A DNA stretch of 12,685 nucleotides, taken from contig JAFVVU010000136.1 in assembly GCA_017502065.1 (NCBI GenBank), positions 1 to 12,685 of the forward strand, in the 5' to 3' direction. The notes under the pieces were generated by a model. That model was given only the letters and a program-made list of their open reading frames with translations. It searched no databases and was not told the origin of the DNA. This stretch comes from Clostridia bacterium. Its GTDB lineage: Bacteria > Bacillota > Clostridia > RUG12999. Positions 1-7,175 of this stretch are shown here, piece by piece; the first letter of the stretch is position 1, and the number at the start of each line of letters is the position of its first letter. The position numbers and the translations under genes were made by a program.

Positions 1-1633
1 CATAACCTACATATCCCGGAGGCGAACCGATAAGCTTTGAAACAGAATGCTTTTCCATGTATTCCGACATATCAACACGGATAAGTGCTTCTTCAGAGCC
101 AAACACGCACTCAGCAAGAGCTTTGACAAGCTCAGTTTTGCCGACACCGGTCGGGCCTGCAAATATGAATGAAACAGGTTTACGTTTAACCTCAATACCT
201 GCACGTTTACGGCGCACCACACGCGCAACCTCTTCAACTGCCTTATTCTGTCCTATAACACGCTTATGCAGATTTTCTTCAAGCTCGGAAAGCTTTTTGG
301 AATCCACTTCAGTAAGCTTATGAACAGGAATTTTGGTCCACATTTCAATAACTTCCGCAACATCATCAACAGTTACGGGTTTTATTTTTTCGCCGCCGTT
401 AAGGCGTACAAGCTCGTCATTATACTGACATTCAAGCTTTTTAAGTTCTGCCGCTTTTTCGTAATCCTCGGCATCTATTTCCTGACGCTGAAGTTCAAGT
501 GCTTTCAGCTTTTCGTCAATAAGCTTTATATCAATGAGTACGCGATTTTCAAGATTTACCTTTGATGCCGCCTCGTCAATTACGTCAATTGCCTTATCCG
601 GCAAAAATCTGTCCTGAATATATCTTTCGGAAAGAAGCACAGATGATTTTATAACCTCATCGCTTATACTTACCTCATGATATTTTTCATAATAATCTTT
701 GATTCCTTTTAAAATTTCAATACTGTCCATAACCGACGGTTCATCAACAAATACCGGCTGGAATCTTCGTTCAAGTGCAGGGTCTTTTTCAATTTTTCTG
801 CGGTATTCATCAAGTGTTGTTGCACCAATTACCTGAATATCCCCTCTTGCAAGAGCCGGTTTCAGTATGTTTGCCGCGCTCATTGCACCGCCTTCTGTAT
901 CTCCTGCGCCAACAATATTATGAATTTCATCAATAAAGAGTATAGCATTTCCGCGCGCCTTTACCTCTTCAATCAGCTTTTTAAGTCTTGCTTCAAACTG
1001 ACCGCGGAACTGTGTTCCTGCAACAAGCGCCGCAAAATCCACAAGAAATACTTCGTATCCGAAAAGCTTTGCGGGCACATCCTTTTCTTCTATACGAAGA
1101 GCAAGACCTTCCGCAATTGCAGTTTTACCGATACCCGGTTCACCAATTAAAACAGGGTTGTTTTTATTACGTCTGTTAAGCACACGGATTACTCTTGCAA
1201 TCTCTGTGTTTCTGCCGATAACCCTGTCAATCTCACCGTTTCGTGCTTTTTTTGTAAGGTTTACGCTGTATTCTTCAAGAAACTTCGGTTTATCTTTATT
1301 CTTCTTTTTTGAATCCTTTTTATCTTCCTGCACGCTCTCAGCCGCCGGAGTATCTCCTGCGCCTGACTCGCCAAGCAGTTTTTCCATCATTTCCATAGGA
1401 TTCATATTTTCAAGCTCGCCCAGATCCATACCATCCATATTTTCCATAAGGGCGCTCATTTCTTTTTCTATTTCATCCGGGTCAAGACCCAGCTGCTGTA
1501 TCATTTTATCGACCTGCGGAATCCCCAGTTCTCTTGCACAGGTTACGCAAAGCGCCTGCGCAGGTGCCGATGGGTTATTTCCGTCGCCTAAAAATACTAC
1601 CGCTATATTTTTTCCGCATCGTGAACAAAGCAT
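1..1633 (-). CDS. clpE: ClpE/ClpC-type Hsp100 AAA+ ATPase (3' part outside window)
   Basis: The visible 544 N-terminal residues are an Hsp100 unfoldase that would feed substrates to ClpP or disaggregate proteins in the cytosol. A zinc-finger-like start (C3, C6, C29, C32, two CxxC pairs) replaces the usual ClpC N-domain, which is the ClpE hallmark. An acidic, Met-rich then Lys-rich linker (about 40-117) follows. AAA1 has Walker A GEPGIGKT (164-171) and Walker B ILFIDE (231-236). A short middle region (about 370-400) resembles a UVR motif (EDYEKAAELKKL). AAA2 begins at RVIGQNKAVEEVARVVRRKR, with Walker A GPTGVGKT near 493-500. The ATG at 1631-1633 has a GGAGG site upstream. The second ATPase core, any ClpP-binding loop and the C-terminus lie off the left edge. 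No CtsR-type operator was found at its promoter. ClpE versus a zinc-finger ClpC variant cannot be fully settled. Confidence 0.9.
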   Translation of the reverse strand, partial: MLCSRCGKNIAVVFLGDGNNPSAPAQALCVTCARELGIPQVDKMIQQLGLDPDEIEKEMSALMENMDGMDLGELENMNPMEMMEKLLGESGAGDTPAAESVQEDKKDSKKKNKDKPKFLEEYSVNLTKKARNGEIDRVIGRNTEIARVIRVLNRRNKNNPVLIGEPGIGKTAIAEGLALRIEEKDVPAKLFGYEVFLVDFAALVAGTQFRGQFEARLKKLIEEVKARGNAILFIDEIHNIVGAGDTEGGAMSAANILKPALARGDIQVIGATTLDEYRRKIEKDPALERRFQPVFVDEPSVMDSIEILKGIKDYYEKYHEVSISDEVIKSSVLLSERYIQDRFLPDKAIDVIDEAASKVNLENRVLIDIKLIDEKLKALELQRQEIDAEDYEKAAELKKLECQYNDELVRLNGGEKIKPVTVDDVAEVIEMWTKIPVHKLTEVDSKKLSELEENLHKRVIGQNKAVEEVARVVRRKRAGIEVKRKPVSFIFAGPTGVGKTELVKALAECVFGSEEALIRVDMSEYMEKHSVSKLIGSPPGYVGY

Positions 1634-1662
1634 ACTTTTCCTCCAAATTTTGATATAAAAAT

Positions 1663-1691
1663 AGTATACCCCATTCACCGGGAAAAGTCAA
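1663..1691 (-). promoter_or_regulatory. sigma-A-type promoter of the clp gene
   Basis: On the minus strand, TTGACT (1686-1691) and TATACT (1663-1668) are separated by 17 nt, about 30 nt upstream of the clp ATG. The -35 starts only 6 nt after the Ca2+-ATPase stop codon. The clp gene therefore has its own promoter, although I see no clear terminator between the two genes and read-through is possible. Confidence 0.75.
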
Positions 1692-1697
1692 TAACGG

Positions 1698-4205
1698 TTA
1701 TTTTTTTAATGCTTTTTCAATTTCGATTGTTATAAGCGGCACAAGCGCAAACCCCGACACTATAAGCCACTGCATCATATTAAGCGGAACCACACCGAAG
1801 ATATCTGCAACCGGCGCAATGGCAATAACAAGCACCTGCATAAGTCCGCAGATAACAAATGACCCTGCCATGTATTTATTGCTTAATATACCGATTTCAA
1901 ATACCGAACGGTCGCTTCGTTCGTTAAATGCATGAATAAGCTGTGAAAGTCCCAGTGTTGCAAATGCCATTGTTCTGCCTATATCAAGACTTCCCATAAT
2001 TCTTGTTCCTGTAAAAAATGCAAAAAGTGCCAGTGCACCAATCATTATTCCCTCAACAAAAATACTGAATCCGGCACCGTCCGCAAACAGGCTTTTCCGT
2101 CTGTTTATAGGTTTATTATCCATTATTCCCTTATCGGGTTTTTCAACCGCAAGCGAAATTGCCGGAAGGCTGTCTGTCACAAGGTTAATCCATAAAAGCT
2201 GAACTGCAATAAGCGGCGTTTCCCATCCGAGAAGCATTGCAACAAATATGGTTATTATCTCACCCACGTTACTTGAAAGCAGAAAATGAGTGGCACGTTT
2301 TATATTGGAATATATTCCCCGTCCCTCGCGCACCGCCTCAACAATGGTGCTGAAATTATCGTCTGTAAGCACCATATCGGCGGCGCCGCGCGCAACATCT
2401 GTTCCCATTCGTCCCATTGCACATCCTATGTCCGCACTTTTAAGTGCAGGAGCATCGTTAACGCCATCACCCGTCATTGCAACAACCTCGCCACGTGCCT
2501 GAAACGCCTTTACAATTCTTACCTTATGCTCCGGTGTTACCCTTGCAAATACGCTGTATTTATGTATGCTCCGTGCAAGCTCGTCGTCGGACATAGTATT
2601 TAATATTTTTCCTGTAACCGACAAGTCGCCCGACCTGAAAATGCCCGCCTCTTTTGCAATTGCAATAGCCGTCTGTTCGTGGTCACCGGTTATCATAACA
2701 ACCTTAATTCCTGCTCGCCTGCATACTTTTACTGCCTCAGCGGCATCAGGACGAAGAGGGTCTATCATTCCGCAAAGCCCTGCAAATGTAAGGTTCTGCT
2801 CCGGATTTTGCGGAATATCCGTAAAATCACCGTATGCACATGCAATAACGCGGAGTGCCTTTTTTGCCATTTCCCCGGCTTTTGCAACCACCTGTTCTTT
2901 TTCCGTTTCGCTTATACTGCATACATCAAGCACCGCAAACGGCGCTCCTTTCGTAATAACCCTGTATCCTCCACCGATTTTATGTACGGTTGTCATAAGT
3001 TTTCTTTCCGAAGAAAACGGAATTTCCGTAATTCTCGGAAACGCCATATCAAGACCTTCTTTATTAAGTCCGAATTCCCCCGCCGATTTCAGCAGTGCCG
3101 TTTCGGTAGGTCCTGACCCGTTATTACAAAGAGCACAAAGCTCTGCCACCTTTTTTCTGTCGCCAAAGATTTCAGTAACCGTCATTTTGTTTTGTGTAAG
3201 CGTTCCTGTTTTATCACTGCAAATCACACTTGCACTGCCAAGCGTTTCAACTGCAGGAAGCTTGCGGATAATGGCATTTTTCTTTGCCATTTTCTGCACG
3301 CCGAGTGACAGCATTACAGTAACAATTGCAGGAAGTCCCTCGGGGATTGCCGCCACCGCAAGACTTACCGAAGTCATAAACATATCAAACACGGGAATCT
3401 GTTTTAAAATCCCCATCAAAAAGATGATACCACAGATGATAAGAGCGCCTATACCAAGTGTTTTACCTGTTTTTGCAAGGCGCTGCTGAAGCGGAGTTGC
3501 CGGAGTCTCTCCCTCAATAAGCATACCTGCAATTTTACCGGTTTCGGTGTTCATTCCGGTTTCGGTAACAACCGCAACACCTCTTCCTCCGGTTACAACA
3601 GTATTTGCAAAAACCATGTTGCGCATATCACCGAGCGCCGGATTTTTATCATAAATTATATCCGCAATTTTCTCCACATCCATTGATTCCCCCGTGAGCG
3701 AGGATTCATCGGTTTTAAGTCCGTTTGCGGAAATAATTCTTGCATCTGCAGGAACAAAGTCGCCGGATTCAAGATAAACAATATCGCCCGGAACAACAAG
3801 GCTGCTTTCCACCGTTTTCTTCTCCCCGCTGCGAAGTACCTTTACCGTAGGAGCAGATAATTTTTTAAGTGCTTCAAGGGCATGTTCGGACTTACTTTCC
3901 TGAATAACGCCAATGCTTGCATTAAGCACAACAATAAGCAGTATCATTGCAGGTTCAAAAAAATCGGCTTCGCCTGAAATTATTGAAAGAGCAAGCGAAA
4001 CCATCGCTGCAATTATAAGAATTATTACCATATAATCGCAAAGCTGTGCCAGAAACCGTTTGAAAATGCTGACCCTCCGTGAATTTTCAAGAACATTCTT
4101 ACCGTATTTGATAAGCCTCTCTTCCGCTTCCTTTCCGGTCAGTCCTGCACTATAATCCGTGTTCAGTTTTCTTATAGCATCATTTGCGGACATATTATGC
4201 CACAC
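1698..4205 (-). CDS. P2A-type Ca2+-transporting P-type ATPase
   Basis: This 835-residue membrane pump should export Ca2+ at the cost of ATP. It has the full P-type order: cation-ATPase N-domain (1-60), actuator TGES (171-174), M4 PEGLP (288-292), phosphorylated Asp331 in DKTGTLT, nucleotide-domain KGAP (419-422), TGDH (506-509) and TGDGVNDAP (578-586). The M5 SSNVGE (644-649) and M6 NLVTD (674-678) match SERCA Ca2+ ligands; a Gln (755) sits about where SERCA has the M8 Glu908. Ten membrane segments are plausible. The nucleotide domain is compact, as in bacterial PMCA/SERCA-like pumps. The start is GTG at 4203-4205: AAGGAG lies about 8 nt upstream and the MW(H)N start fits the family; an internal ATG at residue 5 is less likely. 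Mn2+ or another divalent substrate is possible but less likely. Confidence 0.93.
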   Translation of the reverse strand: MWHNMSANDAIRKLNTDYSAGLTGKEAEERLIKYGKNVLENSRRVSIFKRFLAQLCDYMVIILIIAAMVSLALSIISGEADFFEPAMILLIVVLNASIGVIQESKSEHALEALKKLSAPTVKVLRSGEKKTVESSLVVPGDIVYLESGDFVPADARIISANGLKTDESSLTGESMDVEKIADIIYDKNPALGDMRNMVFANTVVTGGRGVAVVTETGMNTETGKIAGMLIEGETPATPLQQRLAKTGKTLGIGALIICGIIFLMGILKQIPVFDMFMTSVSLAVAAIPEGLPAIVTVMLSLGVQKMAKKNAIIRKLPAVETLGSASVICSDKTGTLTQNKMTVTEIFGDRKKVAELCALCNNGSGPTETALLKSAGEFGLNKEGLDMAFPRITEIPFSSERKLMTTVHKIGGGYRVITKGAPFAVLDVCSISETEKEQVVAKAGEMAKKALRVIACAYGDFTDIPQNPEQNLTFAGLCGMIDPLRPDAAEAVKVCRRAGIKVVMITGDHEQTAIAIAKEAGIFRSGDLSVTGKILNTMSDDELARSIHKYSVFARVTPEHKVRIVKAFQARGEVVAMTGDGVNDAPALKSADIGCAMGRMGTDVARGAADMVLTDDNFSTIVEAVREGRGIYSNIKRATHFLLSSNVGEIITIFVAMLLGWETPLIAVQLLWINLVTDSLPAISLAVEKPDKGIMDNKPINRRKSLFADGAGFSIFVEGIMIGALALFAFFTGTRIMGSLDIGRTMAFATLGLSQLIHAFNERSDRSVFEIGILSNKYMAGSFVICGLMQVLVIAIAPVADIFGVVPLNMMQWLIVSGFALVPLITIEIEKALKK

Positions 4206-4239
4206 AAGTCATCTCTCCTTTGCTTATAAATATTAATAC

Positions 4240-4245
4240 ATTATA
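4240..4245 (-). promoter_or_regulatory. possible -10 box of the Ca2+-ATPase gene
   Basis: TATAAT on the minus strand lies 35 nt upstream of the GTG start, downstream of the yabR terminator. That position is what an independent transcript would need. No convincing -35 hexamer is visible at 16-18 nt (the sequence there is T-rich terminator tail), so this is tentative. Confidence 0.4.
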
Positions 4246-4251
4246 TTTACA

Positions 4252-4289
4252 GGCGAAAAGAAAAAGACCATTGTTTGCACAATGGTCTT
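4252..4289 (-). terminator. intrinsic terminator of the yabP-yabQ-divIC-yabR operon
   Basis: A perfect 11-bp stem (4264-4274 with 4279-4289) closes a 4-nt loop. On the minus strand it is followed by a T-rich tail, TTTTTCTTTTC. It lies 11 nt past the yabR stop codon and separates that operon from the Ca2+-ATPase gene. Confidence 0.88.
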
Positions 4290-4300
4290 GAATTTACATT

Positions 4301-4705
4301 TTATTGCTGCCCTCGTCTTTTTCTTGGTTCTTTTGTAAGCTTAAGGCTACTGATTTTTTTATCGCTTTCCTGTTTGAATTTTGAAAGCATATCTTCAAAA
4401 GACATATTACTTGATTTATTGGCGTTTGCCGACCAGTCAACCTCTGCCGGTCTGCAGGATTTTTTTCTTTCTTCTTCAAGAACTTTCTTTATTGAAAGGT
4501 TGATTTTGCCCTTTTCTTCAAGAGACATAACCTTAACCTTTACCGTGTCCCCTACTTTAACGTAGTCATTAATGTCCTGAACATAATCAATGGAAATTTC
4601 CGAAATATGTACAAGTCCTGTTTCCCCATTAACTTCCACAAATGCACCAAACGGTGCAACTCTTTTAACTTTGCCTTCTACGATTTCTCCCTGCTTAAGC
4701 GGCAT
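4301..4705 (-). CDS. yabR: S1-domain RNA-binding protein YabR
   Basis: This 134-residue cytosolic protein carries one S1 RNA-binding domain at residues 1-75: it opens with GEIVEGKVKRVAPFGAFVEV, continues through GLVHISEIS and ends in GKINLSIKK. A Ser/Lys-rich tail follows, with the FEDMLSKFKQ segment typical of YabR and the basic end RKRRGQQ. Length is close to B. subtilis YabR, which sits in the same place directly after divIC. The precise role of YabR is unsettled; binding of RNA or ribosomes is inferred from the S1 fold. The ATG at 4703-4705 follows AAGGAGGAG at a rather long spacing of about 12 nt. It is the last gene of the operon, and the terminator follows at once. General stress protein 13 (YugI/CvfD) is a related S1 family, but gene order favours YabR. 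Confidence 0.9.
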   Translation of the reverse strand: MPLKQGEIVEGKVKRVAPFGAFVEVNGETGLVHISEISIDYVQDINDYVKVGDTVKVKVMSLEEKGKINLSIKKVLEEERKKSCRPAEVDWSANANKSSNMSFEDMLSKFKQESDKKISSLKLTKEPRKRRGQQ

Positions 4706-4730
4706 ACCCCAAATGCTCCTCCTTCAAGTA

Positions 4731-5018
4731 CTATTCTTTAGTATCTACAAAAATTTTTTCGTTAGTTTTACAAAGCCCTAAGGTATCACGCGCAATGGAT
4801 TCAACATATTCATCTGTTCCCACAAGACTTTCTTCTTCTTTTATTTCCTGTTCAATAGCCTGTTGCTCGGCAAGGCTTTCGTTATAATGGTCAAGCACTG
4901 CCTTATTGGCATCAATTGTTTTGCTCTGACCGATTATTGTTACAGTGAAATATATTAAAAATACGAAACTCAGTACAATAAGCACAAACTTGTTGCTTAA
5001 TATGTTAAGAATTTTCAT
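4731..5018 (-). CDS. divIC: DivIC/FtsB-like septum formation protein
   Basis: This 95-residue single-pass membrane protein would join FtsL and DivIB/FtsQ in the divisome. A short cytoplasmic N-terminus is followed by a transmembrane segment (about 10-31), a charged extracytoplasmic coiled coil (about 36-66) and the conserved C-terminal block VESIARDTLGLCKTNEKIFV, which is diagnostic for the DivIC/FtsL family. I chose the ATG at 5016-5018, not the in-frame TTG at 5024, because GGAG lies 8 nt before the ATG but only about 3 nt before the TTG. It sits 25 nt after yabQ and 25 nt before yabR on the same strand, the B. subtilis order. FtsL is the main alternative; synteny supports DivIC. Confidence 0.9.
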   Translation of the reverse strand: MKILNILSNKFVLIVLSFVFLIYFTVTIIGQSKTIDANKAVLDHYNESLAEQQAIEQEIKEEESLVGTDEYVESIARDTLGLCKTNEKIFVDTKE

Positions 5019-5043
5019 AAACAATACTCCATTTTAATATTAA

Positions 5044-5541
5044 TTATATCTTCTTTAATAATATACTAAGTCTCTTTATTTTTGCAACGTTATTTTTAAC
5101 AAAATTAAAAGTTTTTTTTCGTGTATTTTGTGCAAGTTTTTTCACAGGTTTAAAAAGCCTGCACACCCATTTAATTATTTTATAAAACGGCATAATAACA
5201 ACCCTCAGGCAAAGCGTCATAACCTTCTTTATCAGTTTGACAAGGCTCAGCAAAAGAGGATATACAAATCTGCTTGCCGATGCAAGATAAAGCACAAGTC
5301 CCAGAACAACACCCATAAGACCATACCACGTTATTTCTCCGCTGCAGGAAATGTGCAGAATACAAAAGAAAACGACAGTTCCTGCAATCCAGAAAATAAA
5401 ATCCACAAAAAAAGTAGCAATCCGCCCAAACGAAAATCCGCGGCGGATTGCGGCAAACAGATTATATAAAACTCCTATCGCCCCACCCGACAATGCACAT
5501 GCAAAAAACTGAATTGTCTGGGCGTTAACATCCACGGGCAT
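5044..5541 (-). CDS. yabQ: spore cortex biosynthesis membrane protein YabQ
   Basis: This 165-residue membrane protein matches YabQ, which B. subtilis needs for spore cortex formation. Three clear membrane segments (about 8-30, 41-62, 70-90) and a fourth hydrophobic stretch (about 93-115) precede a strongly basic C-terminal tail (about 118-165). Family features visible are the first-helix GGAIGVLYNLFAAIRRGF and the later GVVLGLVLYL. The ATG at 5539-5541 overlaps the yabP stop in a TAATG arrangement, so translation is probably coupled; a GGGGA lies upstream inside yabP. Molecular function of the family is not known in detail. The call rests on topology, motif and conserved neighbours yabP and divIC. 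Confidence 0.88.
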   Translation of the reverse strand: MPVDVNAQTIQFFACALSGGAIGVLYNLFAAIRRGFSFGRIATFFVDFIFWIAGTVVFFCILHISCSGEITWYGLMGVVLGLVLYLASASRFVYPLLLSLVKLIKKVMTLCLRVVIMPFYKIIKWVCRLFKPVKKLAQNTRKKTFNFVKNNVAKIKRLSILLKKI

Positions 5542-5822
5542 TATTCATTCCCCATCAGCTTGGCAAAAAATCCTTTTTTCTTTGAAGCTGTTTCGTCAAC
5601 ATATGCAACAGAATCAAACTCTCCCTCAAGAATAACCTCTTCCGATTCAAGATCAAGCTTGTTGAGGTGGATATCCGCACCCTTGACTTCCAGAATTCCC
5701 ATGTTGGTATAAACGGTAGCGCCTTTTTCATCAAAACTGTCAAGATCCTCAACACCAAGTACCGAAAGCTTTCTTCTGCTTTCAAGAATAATATTGTTTA
5801 TACCGCCATTTTTGTCAGCCAT
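5541..5822 (-). CDS. yabP: sporulation protein YabP
   Basis: This 93-residue soluble protein of the YabP/YqfC family is expressed in the mother cell during sporulation in B. subtilis and is linked to cortex and coat assembly. Visible family features are an N-terminal ESRRKLSVLGVEDLDSFDE, then short beta-strand segments around GILEVKGADIHLNKLDLE and EVILEGEFDSVAYV, and a short basic end. I chose the ATG at 5820-5822: GAGGG lies 7 nt upstream. The in-frame ATG at 5840 has only an A-rich stretch before it. It heads the operon. In B. subtilis the gene before it is the RNA-binding hslR (yabO); here a divergent AraC gene stands there instead. A sporulation sigma (SigE) promoter is expected but I could not place one convincingly. 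Confidence 0.9.
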   Translation of the reverse strand: MADKNGGINNIILESRRKLSVLGVEDLDSFDEKGATVYTNMGILEVKGADIHLNKLDLESEEVILEGEFDSVAYVDETASKKKGFFAKLMGNE

Positions 5823-5885
5823 TTTAGTTCCCTCTTTCATTTTTCTTTTTAATAATATATATTCGTCACAAATTGATTTATTCTA

Positions 5886-5914
5886 TTGAAAATTCGTTTT
5901 CCTTATGTTATAAT
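5886..5914 (+). promoter_or_regulatory. sigma-A-type promoter of the AraC gene
   Basis: TTGAAA (5886-5891) and TATAAT (5909-5914) are 17 nt apart, giving a start near 5921 and a leader of about 40 nt. A dyad GAAAA-TTCG-TTTTC (5888-5901) overlaps the -35 and spacer, where a repressor could block polymerase. The dyad is an observation; regulation through it is inference. Confidence 0.82.
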
Positions 5915-5959
5915 TATCATATTCTTTCCGATAGGATCAGCACAAAGAGGTAGATTATT

Positions 5960-6865
5960 ATGGATAACTTAAACAATCAGTCTTGCCCTACTTTAACTTC
6001 GGCGGATTTTTTCCGTCCGGACGAAGATGTTTTTATTCATAAATGCACACAGTGTCCGGAGTTTGTAGGGGTGATGCACAGTCACAAATTTATTGAAATT
6101 GTATATGTTATTTCGGGAAAAGCCACGCATCGTGTAGGCGATAAAAGCTACAACGTGCACAAGGGCGATCTTATTGTAATCAATTTTGATACATCCCACG
6201 CATTTTTCGCCGAAGAAGACAGCGAACCGTTTGATGCTTACGACCTTATGTTTACACCAAACTTTTTCAAGGCTTCTGCCATAAACGGCGGTGATTTCGA
6301 AACTCTTTCGACATCGTTTTTGTTTTATTCGCTGTTTCCGGGCAATAAACCGCTTGGTCCGGACCTTCGTTTGTCTGAAAGAAGCTATGCTGAATTCGGC
6401 AGTATTTTTGATAAAATTTATAATGAATATACTGCCCGCGAAAAAGGCCATATTGAGCTTATACGTTCATACACAATTGAACTTATTATAAAAATGTTCC
6501 GCAAAATGGAAAAAGGTGAAAAACCGAAAATTTCCGCACGCCAGCAGGCACTCATTGACAGTACGCTCGGGTATCTTCGCGAAAATTTTAAAATGCAGAT
6601 TACCGCCGAAGAGCTTGCCGGCAGAATATTTTTAAGTAAAGATTATTTCGGCAAACTTTTCAAAAACGTCACCAATATGCCCGTTTCCGTTTTCTTACAG
6701 AAAACACGAATTGAAGAGGCATGCAAAATGCTTGTTTCAACAGACAGAAAAATAGGCGATATTGCGGAAGACTGCGGATTTAACGATATTAAATTTTTCT
6801 ATACGGTTTTCAAAAAACAAGTTGGTACAACTCCCGCAAAGTTCCGCGAAAATTCAAAACAGTAA
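5960..6865 (+). CDS. AraC-family transcriptional regulator with cupin sensor domain
   Basis: This 301-residue DNA-binding regulator probably responds to a sugar. The N-terminal AraC_binding cupin (about 25-105) carries HSHKFIEIVYVISG (40-53; H40, H42, E46) and GDLIVINFDTSHAF (69-82). A helical linker follows (about 135-200). The C-terminal double helix-turn-helix (about 203-297) includes ITAEELAGRIFLSKDYFGKL and the family signature IGDIAEDCGFNDIKFFYTVFKKQVGTTPAKFR near 265-296 (split: IGDIAEDCGF, then FFYTVFKKQVG, then TPAKFR). The ATG follows AAAGAGG by 9 nt. It is divergent from yabP and upstream of the GH20-like enzyme gene, which has a separate promoter, so local activation of the glycosidase genes is the simplest guess. 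Ligand unknown. Confidence 0.93.
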   Translation: MDNLNNQSCPTLTSADFFRPDEDVFIHKCTQCPEFVGVMHSHKFIEIVYVISGKATHRVGDKSYNVHKGDLIVINFDTSHAFFAEEDSEPFDAYDLMFTPNFFKASAINGGDFETLSTSFLFYSLFPGNKPLGPDLRLSERSYAEFGSIFDKIYNEYTAREKGHIELIRSYTIELIIKMFRKMEKGEKPKISARQQALIDSTLGYLRENFKMQITAEELAGRIFLSKDYFGKLFKNVTNMPVSVFLQKTRIEEACKMLVSTDRKIGDIAEDCGFNDIKFFYTVFKKQVGTTPAKFRENSKQ

Positions 6866-6872
6866 ACCTTTT

Positions 6873-6906
6873 TTCTGTAAACAACAAGATCATTCAGTTT
6901 GCAGAA
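6873..6906 (+). other. stem-loop just after the AraC stop codon
   Basis: TTCTGTAAAC (6873-6882) pairs with GTTTGCAGAA (6897-6906), 10 bp including one G-T wobble, around a 14-nt loop. No T-run follows, so it is not an intrinsic terminator by itself. It might protect the 3' end of the AraC mRNA, or be chance. Confidence 0.35.
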
Positions 6907-6985
6907 GGCTACTATACACATCCCAATTATACAACTACCCACGCCACAGCCCACTTATTTCAGCAATACAACCTTTAAAACATTT

Positions 6986-7053
6986 CCCTTTTGTTCTATT
7001 ATATTGTCAGATTATATTGTATAATATAATCCTATAGAACAAGAGGGTTTTTT
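6986..7053 (+). terminator. terminator-like long dyad between AraC and the GH20-like gene
   Basis: CCCTTTTGTTCTAT (6986-6999) pairs with ATAGAACAAGAGGG (7034-7047), 14 positions with one T-G wobble, followed by six Ts (7048-7053). The 34-nt loop contains a second AT-only hairpin (7011-7018 with 7023-7030) and the direct repeat ATTATATTGT (6998-7007 and 7011-7020). It would end the AraC transcript. The unusually large, structured loop leaves an operator or attenuator role open. Confidence 0.6.
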
Positions 7054-7089
7054 ATATGCCCGGCAAACCCATCATACTGTTCGCGGTAT

Positions 7090-7113
7090 AAATCGGACAT
7101 AATTTTCCGATTT
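7090..7113. promoter_or_regulatory. inverted repeat (candidate operator) upstream of the GH20-like gene
   Basis: A perfect 8-bp inverted repeat, AAATCGGA (7090-7097) and TCCGATTT (7106-7113), has an 8-nt spacer and ends 2 nt before the -35 box. The location suits a dimeric activator or repressor. The protein that binds it cannot be named; the AraC product or a LacI/GntR-type regulator elsewhere are candidates. Confidence 0.55.
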
Positions 7114-7115
7114 CA

Positions 7116-7144
7116 TTGACATCAGATTACCCGTTCTATATAAT
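7116..7144 (+). promoter_or_regulatory. consensus sigma-A promoter of the GH20-like gene
   Basis: TTGACA (7116-7121) and TATAAT (7139-7144) are both exact consensus hexamers with an optimal 17-nt spacer. The predicted start is near 7151, about 25 nt before the ATG. Such a strong core promoter normally needs repression, which fits the adjoining dyad at 7090-7113. Confidence 0.88.
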
Positions 7145-7175
7145 AAATTTATAATATTTCATATGAGGTGTAGCT

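Noticed and set aside
1158..1658. 166-codon open frame on the plus strand
   Set aside because: Antisense to the 5' part of the Clp ATPase, whose Walker motifs and zinc finger are unambiguous.
1690..1707. AATAAC-G-GTTATT palindrome with following Ts as a terminator
   Set aside because: The central spacer is 1 nt, so no stable hairpin forms, and the T-run is on the wrong side for the minus-strand Ca2+-ATPase transcript.
2566..3489. 307-codon open frame on the plus strand
   Set aside because: Antisense to the strongly conserved Ca2+-ATPase; Ser/Ala/Pro-rich composition typical of a shadow frame.
5823..5840. Upstream ATG (5840) as yabP start
   Set aside because: Only an A-rich stretch precedes it, while GAGGG stands 7 nt before the ATG at 5822.
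5823..5959. SigE promoter for yabP
   Set aside because: Several AATA and CATAAG-like pieces exist, but none pairs a good -35 and -10 at the required spacing.
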